A stretch of DNA of 64,000 bases from CAWGHZ01 sp963822575 (lineage in GTDB: Bacteria; Pseudomonadota; Alphaproteobacteria; MPNO01; DASWLB01): assembly GCA_963822575.1 (NCBI GenBank), contig CAWGHZ010000005.1:186001-250000 (forward strand). Direction: 5' to 3'. Every line of letters begins with the position of its first letter. Position 1 is the stretch's first letter. The notes under the pieces were generated by a model, which saw only the letters and a program-made list of their open reading frames with translations, ran no database searches and had not been told where the DNA came from. Shown piece after piece: positions 7,888 to 17,024 of this stretch. Position numbers and translations under genes: made by a program.

Positions 7888-8553
7888 CTAGCCGGCCGAC
7901 GCGGCGGCGAGCGCGCCCCGCCCGTTGGCGGCCGTCTCCGCCTGCTCGGCATAGCGGTCCCATCCCCAGGAAGCGACCGGGAAGGGCGGGTTCACGTGGC
8001 CGCACTTGGCGCAGGTGCGCTTTGCCGCGTCGGCGTTGAACGCGCCGAACAGCTCCGGCAGCACCGCGACCGACACGAACGGATGCTCGGCCTCGGTGGC
8101 GTCGGGCGGCGGCGTCGCGTCGAACTCCTGCATAAATATCTCTTCGTGGCACTTCTCGCAGCGCAGGCTGCAGGCCTCGGTCTGCTTGCCCGCCTCGGCC
8201 TGGCGCTGGACGATCATCATCACCGCGTAAGACTTGGGGTCCTTCTCGTTCTTGAGGAACGAGTTGACGCCATGCACGCGCCCGCCGACGAAGACCTGTC
8301 CGGTGTTCAGCATCGCCCCGCTGGCGGCCAGCGCCACCACCACCTCGTCCTGGGTGTTGTGGTGGAAGAAATGGCCGTAGTCGGCGGCCGGCCCGCCCTG
8401 GATAATGGCGCCGGCCGGCACCATCGCGCCCGGATGCAAATACGGGAACAGCGGCAGAAGCTGCGTGTTGCCGCGCCGCATCGTGTCGAACACGTTGGCG
8501 ACCATCGGCGGCCGGTCCGGCCGCGGCGGCGGGATGGTGCGGCTTTCGGCCAT
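7888..8553 (-). CDS. Cupin protein B, 3-hydroxyanthranilate 3,4-dioxygenase-like
   Basis: A 221-residue relative of the preceding cupin. It keeps a His-x5-Glu pair (H64 ... E70 in HHNTQDE) at the place of the family's first two iron ligands, with H94 a possible third, and it has two CxxC pairs (C132/C135, C181/C184). It may thus be the catalytic member of a two-subunit ring-cleavage dioxygenase, with cupin A as partner; this is inference. ATG 8553 follows the stop of the DUF4242 gene by a single base, which indicates strict co-translation. The C-terminus is Ala/Gly rich and not conserved-looking. Confidence 0.8.
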   Translation of the reverse strand: MAESRTIPPPRPDRPPMVANVFDTMRRGNTQLLPLFPYLHPGAMVPAGAIIQGGPAADYGHFFHHNTQDEVVVALAASGAMLNTGQVFVGGRVHGVNSFLKNEKDPKSYAVMMIVQRQAEAGKQTEACSLRCEKCHEEIFMQEFDATPPPDATEAEHPFVSVAVLPELFGAFNADAAKRTCAKCGHVNPPFPVASWGWDRYAEQAETAANGRGALAAASAG

Positions 8554-8554
8554 G

Positions 8555-8833
8555 TCAGTGCCCCCCGCCCTTCAGCATCGCCTCCATCTCGGCGCGCGAC
8601 GCGGCGAAATGTACCTCGTGCATCTCGTCAACCGGGAAGCCCAGCACCTCCAACTGCTCCTCCACCTGGTCCTTGGTGTCGGCCTCGAAGATCGAGACCA
8701 GGAAGCCCTCCGCGACGTTGACGTAGATCTGGCGGAAGGTCGCGATGTTCGCGTCGACCACGGCCTTGGCGTTCTGGCTCAGCTCCTCGCGCTTCAGGCC
8801 CGGCGCGCGGTGGACGGTGATGAAGAGCGGCAT
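8555..8833 (-). CDS. DUF4242-like small protein
   Basis: A 92-residue ferredoxin-like (dimeric alpha-beta barrel) protein beginning MPLFITVHRAPGLKREEL and ending around VDEMHEVHFA. It resembles the DUF4242/SCO4226 nickel-binding group and NIPSNAP/muconolactone-isomerase-like folds. Its role is unknown; in a catabolic operon such a protein could be an isomerase or monooxygenase subunit. The start ATG 8833 has a strong GAGGGAGG ribosome binding site. A much longer open frame upstream is antisense to the TAXI gene and was not used. The operon order is marR, this gene, cupin B, cupin A. Confidence 0.75.
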   Translation of the reverse strand: MPLFITVHRAPGLKREELSQNAKAVVDANIATFRQIYVNVAEGFLVSIFEADTKDQVEEQLEVLGFPVDEMHEVHFAASRAEMEAMLKGGGH

Positions 8834-8865
8834 GGCGGTTCCTCCCTCAGGGTTCGTTCTTTCGG

Positions 8866-9462
8866 CTAGATGCCCACTTCGTCCGCGAGCTCCCGGGTCC
8901 GCGCGGCGGCCCAGACGCTGCGGCTGGACGAGCGCTGATCGAGCGTGCGCTGGAGGCGGACGATCAGGCGCTTGAGCGTCGCGACCTCGGCCGGCGAGAG
9001 CCCGGCGATCGCCACCTCGTTCACCTGCTGGATCAGGGGTGACATGGTGAGCGCCAGGCGGCGGCCGCGCGCGGTCAGGTGCACGTGGCTCATCCGCCGG
9101 TCGTGACGCGACTTGACAAGCGTGACAAGTCCCGCCCGCACCAGCGACTTGACGGCGGCGACCGTGGTGGGGCCCTGGCGGCCGACGCGGCGGGTGAGCT
9201 CGCCCGACGACAGCCCGTCCTCCTCCCACAGCTCGCGCAGATAGCGCCACTGGCTGAGCGAGATTCCGTGCGCCTGCGCCTCGCGGTCCATGGCCTGCGT
9301 CCAGCTTTCGGAGAGCTGGCGCACATGGTAGCCGAGGCTTTTCGACAGCGGCATGAAATCGGGCGAGGCGTTGCGCCGCCCGGCGCCGCGCGGTGGGGCC
9401 TCGCCGTCCGCCTGCCGCATCGCCGCCTCGCCGCGCCCCGGTGCCATCGCGTCCGCCGCCAT
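8866..9462 (-). CDS. MarR-family transcriptional regulator
   Basis: A winged-helix regulator of 198 residues with the MarR core: GISLSQWRYLRELWEEDGLS, the recognition region GRQGPTTVAAVKSL and the wing KSRHDRRMSHVHLTARGR. About 40 residues precede the core. MarR proteins of catabolic clusters usually repress until a CoA-thioester or aromatic ligand binds. The gene heads an operon with DUF4242 and the two cupins and is divergent from the TAXI/lyase/dehydrogenase operon. A perfect palindrome sits 4 bases upstream of its start, so it probably controls both directions and itself. Confidence 0.9.
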   Translation of the reverse strand: MAADAMAPGRGEAAMRQADGEAPPRGAGRRNASPDFMPLSKSLGYHVRQLSESWTQAMDREAQAHGISLSQWRYLRELWEEDGLSSGELTRRVGRQGPTTVAAVKSLVRAGLVTLVKSRHDRRMSHVHLTARGRRLALTMSPLIQQVNEVAIAGLSPAEVATLKRLIVRLQRTLDQRSSSRSVWAAARTRELADEVGI

Positions 9463-9465
9463 TTC

Positions 9466-9479
9466 GGTAGACCTCTACC
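9466..9479. promoter_or_regulatory. Probable MarR operator between divergent operons
   Basis: GGTAGACCTCTACC is a perfect palindrome (6-bp arms, 2-bp centre) in the 83-bp gap between marR (start 9462) and the TAXI-like gene (start 9546). On the minus strand the same bases contain AGAGG at Shine-Dalgarno distance from the marR ATG, so a bound repressor would cover its own ribosome binding site or promoter. GATATTACC just to the right could be a -10 element. The site is inferred from symmetry and position only. Confidence 0.55.
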
Positions 9480-9545
9480 AATTTCCGAGATATTACCGGT
9501 GCCGTGTCGGACCTGTCAAAGGCCGGCGCGGCGCGGGAGGACAGG

Positions 9546-10526
9546 ATGGCGACGAAGACCGAAGCCCGGCTCGACCGGGTGGTCACGCTCCACATGATGG
9601 GCGACTGGGGCGTCGCCAACCTGCACCGGATCTGCGGCTGGATCTCGGCCGAGCTGTGGCGCCGCTCGCCGCCCGGCTCGCGCTTCGCCACCTGGGCGGG
9701 GCGCGGCGGCGCCGACGCGATAGACGCGGTGCTGGACGGCGAGGTGCAGGCGGCGCTGTTCGTGCCGGCCGGGTTCGCGCGCACCATCTTCGAGAAGCGC
9801 GGCATCCTGGACCGGCCCGACGTGGGGCGGCTGCGCGCCCTCGCCACGTTGCCGCAGGACGACCGGCTGGTCCTCGCCATCGACAAGAAATTCGGCGTCG
9901 CGACCTTCGACGAGCTGCGCGCCAGGAAGCCGGCGATCCGGCTCACCACCGGCACAGATGACGGGGTGAACATGGTGGGCTTCGCGGCGCACCGACTGAT
10001 GGAGCTGGCCGGCATTTCGCAGGCGACGATCGAAAGCTGGGGCGGCAAGGTGATCGGCGGAGAAGGCCCGCCCGACACGATCCCGCTGGTCACGCGCGGC
10101 GAGGCCGACGCGGTGCTGTTCGAGGCGGTGATGACGCCGGCCTGGAAGCAGTTGATCGCGGCGCGGCCGGTGAACTTCCTGCCGTTCGAGCCGAATGTTC
10201 TGAAGGCACTGGAGGACAAGTACGGCTGGCCCGCAGGCGAGGTGCCGGCCGACCGCTTCCCGGGCCTCACGGCGCCCTTCACCGCGCTCGATTTTTCCGA
10301 CTTCCTGCTCGTCTGCCGCGACGACCTGCCCGACGACATCGCCTACGTGATCGCCGCGCTTCTGTGCGAGACCACCGACCTTCTCGAGCGCCAGTATCGC
10401 CACCTCGCGCCCAAGGACAGCCCTGTTACCTACCCGATCGAGCCGCGCAAGATCGCGACCACCTCGATCCCGCTGCACCCGGGCGCGCGGCGCTACTACG
10501 GGGAGCGGGGCCACATCGCGGCTTGA
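9546..10526 (+). CDS. TAXI-family substrate-binding-like protein without signal peptide
   Basis: A 326-residue type-2 periplasmic-binding-fold protein resembling TAXI (TRAP-associated extracytoplasmic immunogenic) receptors: LTTGTDDGVNMVGFAAHRLM in the first lobe and GEADAVLFEAVMTPAWKQL in the second. The start ATG 9546 is fixed by GGGAGG 7 bases upstream, and the N-terminus (MATKTEARLDRVVTLHMMGD) has no signal peptide or membrane segment. No TRAP membrane subunits are nearby. It therefore probably acts in the cytoplasm, perhaps as a ligand sensor or an enzyme-like protein. It is the first gene of the operon reading right from the MarR operator. Confidence 0.7.
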   Translation: MATKTEARLDRVVTLHMMGDWGVANLHRICGWISAELWRRSPPGSRFATWAGRGGADAIDAVLDGEVQAALFVPAGFARTIFEKRGILDRPDVGRLRALATLPQDDRLVLAIDKKFGVATFDELRARKPAIRLTTGTDDGVNMVGFAAHRLMELAGISQATIESWGGKVIGGEGPPDTIPLVTRGEADAVLFEAVMTPAWKQLIAARPVNFLPFEPNVLKALEDKYGWPAGEVPADRFPGLTAPFTALDFSDFLLVCRDDLPDDIAYVIAALLCETTDLLERQYRHLAPKDSPVTYPIEPRKIATTSIPLHPGARRYYGERGHIAA

Positions 10527-10579
10527 CCGCGTGGGCGCGGGCGGGTCAAGTCGGGGCCCCGCACCCGACGAGGCCCGCC

Positions 10580-11938
10580 ATGCCCGCCACCGCCATCGAT
10601 TCCGCGATCTTCCGCGACATCTTCTCGACCGAGGCGATGCGAAGCGTGTTCTCGGACGAGAACCGCGTGCAGAAATATCTCGACATCGAGGCGGCGCTGG
10701 CGCGCGCCCAGGCACGGCTCGGCATCATCCCGGAGGCGGCGGCGGCGGAGATCGGGCGCCATTGCCACGCCGGCGAGTTCGACTTCGCCAAACTCAAGAC
10801 CCAGACCGAGCGCATCGGCTATCCCGTCCTGCCGGTCGTGCAGCAGCTCGTCGCGCTCTGCGCCGACGGGCACGGCGAATGGTGCCATTGGGGCGCGACC
10901 ACGCAGGACATCACCGACACAGCGACCATCCTGCAGATCCGCGAGGCGCTGGCGCTGGTCGAGGGCGAGCTTGCCGCCATCTCCGACGCGATGGAGGTGC
11001 TGGTCCGGCGCCATCGCGACACACCGATGGCCGGGCGGTCAAACCTGCAGCAGGCCGTGCCGATCACGTTCGGCTACAAGATGGCGACCTTGCTCGCCGC
11101 CGTCGAGCGCCACCGCCAGCGCCTCGCCGAGCTCCGCCCGCGCGTGCTGGTGGGCGAGTTCGGCGGCGCTGCCGGCACGCTCGCCTCGCTCGGCGACAAG
11201 GGCGTCGCGGTGATGACCGAATTGATGCGCGAGCTTCGCCTCGGCGTGCCGGAGATCGCTTGGCACACGGTGCGCGACCGGGTGGCGGAGGTCGGCTGCT
11301 TCCTCGGCCTCGTCACCGGCACGCTCGCCAAGCTCGCCACCGACGTGAAGCTGATGATGCAGACCGAGGTGGAGGAGGTGTACGAGCCCTTCGCGGAGGG
11401 GCGCGGTTCGTCCTCCACCATGCCGCAGAAGCGCAACCCGATCTCGACGCTCTACATTACCGCCTGCACCGCGATGGTACGCCAGCACGTGGCCGCGCTT
11501 CTGGACGCGATGGTCGAGGACCACGAGCGCGCGACCGGGCCGTGGGAGATCGAATGGATCGCCGTGCCGGAGATCTTCTGCCTCGCCTCGGGCGCACTCA
11601 ATCAGGCAAGGACGATCTGCCAGGGGCTCGAGGTCAACGAGAAGCGCATGCGCGCGAACCTCGACATCACCGGCGGGCTGATCGTCTCCGAGGCGGTGAT
11701 GATGGGGCTCGGCCCGCATCTCGGCCGCCAGCGCGCGCACGACCTGGTCTACGACATCTGCCGCGCCGCGATCCGGACCGGCCGGCCGTTCCTCGACCTC
11801 CTGGCCGAGGACACGGAGATTTCGCGCCACATGGACCGCGCGGCGCTGGCCAAGCTGGTCGATCCCGCCAACTATCTGGGCGTCGCCGGCGAGATGGTCG
11901 ACCGCGTGCTCGCGGCGAAGGAAGGGGCGAGACGATGA
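10580..11938 (+). CDS. Lyase of the aspartase/fumarase superfamily, PcaB-like (carboxymuconate cycloisomerase or adenylosuccinate lyase type)
   Basis: A 452-residue protein with the superfamily signature GSSSTMPQKRNPIS and the WGATTQDITDTA block, closest in style to 3-carboxy-cis,cis-muconate cycloisomerase (PcaB). PcaB cyclises carboxymuconate after ortho cleavage of protocatechuate. No protocatechuate 3,4-dioxygenase is visible, so here it may act on a different ring-cleavage product. ATG 10580 follows GACGAGG. It ends in ATGA, overlapping the start of the next gene by 4 bases. True adenylosuccinate lyase (PurB) is less likely given this catabolic setting. Confidence 0.8.
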   Translation: MPATAIDSAIFRDIFSTEAMRSVFSDENRVQKYLDIEAALARAQARLGIIPEAAAAEIGRHCHAGEFDFAKLKTQTERIGYPVLPVVQQLVALCADGHGEWCHWGATTQDITDTATILQIREALALVEGELAAISDAMEVLVRRHRDTPMAGRSNLQQAVPITFGYKMATLLAAVERHRQRLAELRPRVLVGEFGGAAGTLASLGDKGVAVMTELMRELRLGVPEIAWHTVRDRVAEVGCFLGLVTGTLAKLATDVKLMMQTEVEEVYEPFAEGRGSSSTMPQKRNPISTLYITACTAMVRQHVAALLDAMVEDHERATGPWEIEWIAVPEIFCLASGALNQARTICQGLEVNEKRMRANLDITGGLIVSEAVMMGLGPHLGRQRAHDLVYDICRAAIRTGRPFLDLLAEDTEISRHMDRAALAKLVDPANYLGVAGEMVDRVLAAKEGARR

Positions 11939-12684
11939 CCGATTATCGCGAGGACACGTCCCCGATCGCCGGTTGGCGCGGGCGCATTTTCTTCGATGCG
12001 GCGACGCGCGCGACGGCGGAATGGCTGGCCGACCTCGCCGAGCGCCGATTCATGGTCGGCACGACGCCGGGCGCGGCCGCGGTCGAATTCGTCCTGGCGC
12101 CCGAATTGCTTTGCGATGTCGCGCCGTTCCTGGCGATGAACCGCAACGGGCTGAAGATCGAGCTGCTGGCGGTCACTGCCGCCCATTCCGCAGGCGACGC
12201 GGCGAACCCGATCCGCACTTTCGACGCCGCGCCACGCGCTGGCGCGCCGCGCGAGAACCCCAACCGAGCGGTAAGCTGGCATTTCCACATCTACTTTCCG
12301 CCGGACGAGATCGACAAGGCGCACTGGCTACGCGCGAAGATGGCGGACAAATTCCGCGTTGCGCTGTTCCAGGTAGACGACGAGGCCGGCGGGCCGCACC
12401 CCCTGCCGAACATCGAGGTGCAGGTGAGCTGTGCGGAACTGCCGCGCATCCTGCCGTGGCTCGCGCTCAACCGTCAGGGGCTTTCGGTACATGTCCACCC
12501 GCGCAGCGAGGATTTGATTGGCGACCATCTCGACTGGCCGCTCTGGCTCGGCACGCCCGTCGATCTGATCGTCGCGGAGCTCGACGGCATACGCCCGCCC
12601 AGCGCGTTCGACGGGCTCGAACATGTGAACGGCGCGCCGCAGGAACCGCCCTCGCCCGACCCGCGCTTCCCCCCGACGGCGTAG
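11935..12684 (+). CDS. DOPA 4,5-dioxygenase-like protein, two fused domains
   Basis: A 249-residue protein made of two copies of the DOPA-dioxygenase-like fold (PF08883 type). The C-terminal copy (about residues 115-215) keeps the metal-type histidines: WHFHIYF, GPHP, LSVHVHP and the GDHLDW region. The N-terminal copy (residues 14-80) matches in layout (FFDAATRATAEWLADL, LAMNRNGLKIELL) but lacks the HxH, GPHP and HVHP motifs, so it is presumably structural. Family members normally have one domain of about 110-140 residues, like the one at 43936. It overlaps the lyase gene by 4 bases and probably cleaves a catecholic intermediate of the same pathway. Confidence 0.8.
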   Translation: MTDYREDTSPIAGWRGRIFFDAATRATAEWLADLAERRFMVGTTPGAAAVEFVLAPELLCDVAPFLAMNRNGLKIELLAVTAAHSAGDAANPIRTFDAAPRAGAPRENPNRAVSWHFHIYFPPDEIDKAHWLRAKMADKFRVALFQVDDEAGGPHPLPNIEVQVSCAELPRILPWLALNRQGLSVHVHPRSEDLIGDHLDWPLWLGTPVDLIVAELDGIRPPSAFDGLEHVNGAPQEPPSPDPRFPPTA

Positions 12685-12735
12685 CGTCGCGGGACCAGGC
12701 GGCTATACTCGGCCCGACCGGACAGGGAGAACGCC

Positions 12736-14292
<1,557 letters not shown>

Positions 14293-14302
14293 GGGGCGCA
14301 AC

Positions 14303-15463
14303 ATGACCGCATGCATCGTCGGCTGGGCGCACGGAAAGTTCGGCAAGCACGCCGACCGCGACGTCGAATCGCTGATCGTCGAGGTGGCGACGGCCGCGCT
14401 GGCCGACGCAGGCGTCGCGCCCGGCGACGTCGACGAGATTTTCCTCGGCACGTTCAACGCCGGCTTCGTGAAGCAGGACTTCCCCGCCTCGCTGGTGCTG
14501 CAGGCCGACGCCGCGCTGCGCTTCAAGCCGGCAACGCGGGTGGAGAACGCCTGCGCCACGGGCTCGGCCGCGATCTACCAGGGGCTCGACGCCATCGCCG
14601 CAAGGCGCGCGCGCATCGTGCTGGTGGTCGGCGTGGAGAAGATGACCGAGCTCGCCGGCCCGGCCATCGGCGAGGTGCTGGCCAAGGCGAGCTACCTGAA
14701 GGAGGAGCACGAGGCGAGCTTCGCCGACATCTTCGGGCGCATCGCCGCGGCCTACTTCCAGCGCTATGGCGACCGGTCGGACGCGCTGGCGCGTATCGCG
14801 GCGAAGAACCACCGGAATGGCGCCGCCAATCCCCTCGCCCATTTCCAGAAGGATTTGGGCTTCGAATTCTGCGCCACCGTGTCGGACCAGAACCCGATCG
14901 TCGCCGGGCCGCTGCGCCGCACCGACTGCTCGCCGGTGACCGACGGCGCGGCGGCCCTGGTGCTGGCCGAACTCGACGCGGCGCTGGCGATGGAGAAGGC
15001 GGTCGTCTTCCGCGCCGCGCGCCACGTCAACGACTTCCTGCCGATGAGCCGGCGCGATGCGACGCGCTTCGAGGGGTGCGAGGTGGCGTGGCGACGCGCC
15101 TTCGCCGACGCGCGCGTCGCGCTCGACGACCTCGACTTCATGGAGGTGCACGACTGCTTCACCATCGCCGAGCTGATGATCTACGAGGCCGTCGGCCTCG
15201 CGCCGCTTGGCGAGGGCGCGCGCGCCATCGACGAGGGCTGGACGGAGAAGGGCGGTCGGCTGCCCGTCAACCCATCGGGCGGGCTCAAGTCCAAGGGCCA
15301 TCCCATCGGCGCGACCGGCGTGTCGATGCACGTGCTGGCCGCCATGCAGCTCGCGGGCGCGGCGGGCGGCATGCAGGTCGCGGATGCGCGCCTCGCCGGC
15401 GTGTTCAACATGGGCGGCACCGGCGTCGCGAACTACGCGAGCATCCTGGAACGGCTGCGCTGA
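14303..15463 (+). CDS. Thiolase, SCP-x/acetyl-CoA acetyltransferase type
   Basis: A 386-residue thiolase-fold protein. The acyl-accepting Cys is in ENACATGSAA (about residue 88), HDCF around 283 and GGLKSKGHPIGATG give the catalytic His residues, and the C-terminus ends FNMGGTGVANYASIL without the Cys-x-Gly of classical thiolases, as in SCP-x-like enzymes. It probably performs the terminal CoA-dependent cleavage of a beta-ketoacyl-CoA from the pathway encoded around it. The Shine-Dalgarno is GAGGGGCG. Confidence 0.85.
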   Translation: MTACIVGWAHGKFGKHADRDVESLIVEVATAALADAGVAPGDVDEIFLGTFNAGFVKQDFPASLVLQADAALRFKPATRVENACATGSAAIYQGLDAIAARRARIVLVVGVEKMTELAGPAIGEVLAKASYLKEEHEASFADIFGRIAAAYFQRYGDRSDALARIAAKNHRNGAANPLAHFQKDLGFEFCATVSDQNPIVAGPLRRTDCSPVTDGAAALVLAELDAALAMEKAVVFRAARHVNDFLPMSRRDATRFEGCEVAWRRAFADARVALDDLDFMEVHDCFTIAELMIYEAVGLAPLGEGARAIDEGWTEKGGRLPVNPSGGLKSKGHPIGATGVSMHVLAAMQLAGAAGGMQVADARLAGVFNMGGTGVANYASILERLR

Positions 15464-15479
15464 CGGCGCGGCGCCGCGC

Positions 15480-17000
15480 ATGAACCTCGCCGTCCTTCTC
15501 GCCAGCACCGCCGCCCGCTGGCCCGACCTCTCGGCCGTGGCGGAGGGCGACCGGCACGTCCACTCCTACCGCGCGCTTGCCGGGCGGGTCGCGCGGCTGG
15601 CCGGCGCGCTCACCGGCCGGCTGGGGCTTGCGCCGGGCGACCGCGTCGCGCTGGCGATGGGCAACGCGCCCGAATATGTCGAGATCCTGTTCGCGGCGTG
15701 GCATGCGGGCCTTGTCGCGGTGCCGATCAACGCCAAGCTGCACCCGCGCGAGTTCGCCTACATCCTGGAGAATTCCGGCGCGCGCGCGTGCTTCGTCACG
15801 CCGGAGCTGGAGGCCGCCATTGCCGAGGCGGCCGGCGCGGCGGCAGGCCTCGCGACGACGATCCGCGCCGGCGGGCCGGACTATGCGCGGCTGCTCGAGG
15901 CGGACGAGAGCCCGGTGCACCCGACGGCGCCCGACGATCTCGCCTGGCTGTTCTACACGTCGGGCACGACGGGCCGGCCCAAGGGCGCGATGCTGAGCCA
16001 TCGCAACCTGATGGCCATGACGCTGCGCTATTTCGCCGACGTCGACGCCGTTGCGCCGGGCGACTCCATCGTCCACGCCGCGCCGATGTCGCACGGTTCG
16101 GGGCTCTACATCCTGCCGCACATCGCCAAGGGCGCCTGCCAGGTGATCCCGGAGTCGGGCGGGTTCGACCCGGCGGAAATCTTCGCGCTGCTCCGCGCCC
16201 ATCGCGGCGTGACGTTCTTCTTCGCGCCGACGATGGTGATGCGCCTGGTGAACGCGCTCGACGCCGGCGCGGCCGATCTCGGGAGCCTCAAGACCATCGT
16301 CTATGGCGGCGCGCCGATGTACGCCGAGAACAGCGTGGCGGCGCTCGCCGCGCTTGGGCCCAAGCTGGTGCAGATCTACGGCCAGGGCGAATCGCCCATG
16401 ACCATCGCTTGCCTCGCGCGCGCCGCCCACACCGAGGCGCGGCATCCGCGCTATTTGGCGCGGCTCGCCTCGGTCGGCGCGCCCTTCACCGGCCTGGAGG
16501 TCGAGGTGCGCGGCCCGGACGGGCAGGCGCTTCCGCTCGGCGCCGTCGGCGAAGTCGCGGTGCGGGGCGACGTGGTGATGCGCGGCTATTGGCGGAACGA
16601 GGCAGCGACCGCCGAGACGCTGCGCGGCGGCTGGCTGCACACCGGCGACATCGGCGAATTCGACGCGGACGGGTTTTTGACGCTGAAGGACCGCAGCAAG
16701 GACGTGATCATCTCCGGCGGGTCGAACATCTATCCGCGCGAGGTGGAGGAGGTGCTGCTGAAGCATCCCGCCGTCGCCGAATGCGCGGTGATCGGTCGGC
16801 CGCACCCCGATTGGGGCGAGGAGGTAGTGGCCTTCGTCGTGCGCGCGCCGGACGCAAATCTGGCCGAGGCGGAGCTCGACGCCCTCTGCCTCGGCCACAT
16901 CGCGCGGTTCAAGCGGCCGCGCGCCTACCGGTTCGTCGATGCGCTGCCGCGGAACAACTACGGCAAGGTGCTGAAGACCGCGCTGCGCGAGCGCGCGTGA
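15480..17000 (+). CDS. Acyl-CoA synthetase (AMP-forming)
   Basis: A 506-residue ANL-superfamily ligase. Motifs in order: the P-loop-like YTSGTTGRPKGAMLSHRN (about residue 160), YGQGESP (A5), the hinge block GWLHTGDIGEFDADGFLTL with LKDRSKDVI, and the terminal lysine in NNYGKVLK. Such enzymes activate medium-chain, aromatic or hydroxycinnamic acids to CoA thioesters; with the hydratase-lyase homologue at 6.5 kb, a phenylpropenoid acid is one plausible substrate. ATG 15480 is 16 bases after the thiolase stop. It is the last gene of the operon, 24 bases from the converging FAH-family gene. Confidence 0.9.
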   Translation: MNLAVLLASTAARWPDLSAVAEGDRHVHSYRALAGRVARLAGALTGRLGLAPGDRVALAMGNAPEYVEILFAAWHAGLVAVPINAKLHPREFAYILENSGARACFVTPELEAAIAEAAGAAAGLATTIRAGGPDYARLLEADESPVHPTAPDDLAWLFYTSGTTGRPKGAMLSHRNLMAMTLRYFADVDAVAPGDSIVHAAPMSHGSGLYILPHIAKGACQVIPESGGFDPAEIFALLRAHRGVTFFFAPTMVMRLVNALDAGAADLGSLKTIVYGGAPMYAENSVAALAALGPKLVQIYGQGESPMTIACLARAAHTEARHPRYLARLASVGAPFTGLEVEVRGPDGQALPLGAVGEVAVRGDVVMRGYWRNEAATAETLRGGWLHTGDIGEFDADGFLTLKDRSKDVIISGGSNIYPREVEEVLLKHPAVAECAVIGRPHPDWGEEVVAFVVRAPDANLAEAELDALCLGHIARFKRPRAYRFVDALPRNNYGKVLKTALRERA

Positions 17001-17024
17001 CCGGCGCCCGCGCCGCGATCGAAG

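Noticed and set aside
8834..10339. Long minus-strand extension of the DUF4242 gene
   Set aside because: It crosses marR and runs antisense to the TAXI gene; the DUF4242 start has its own strong ribosome site.
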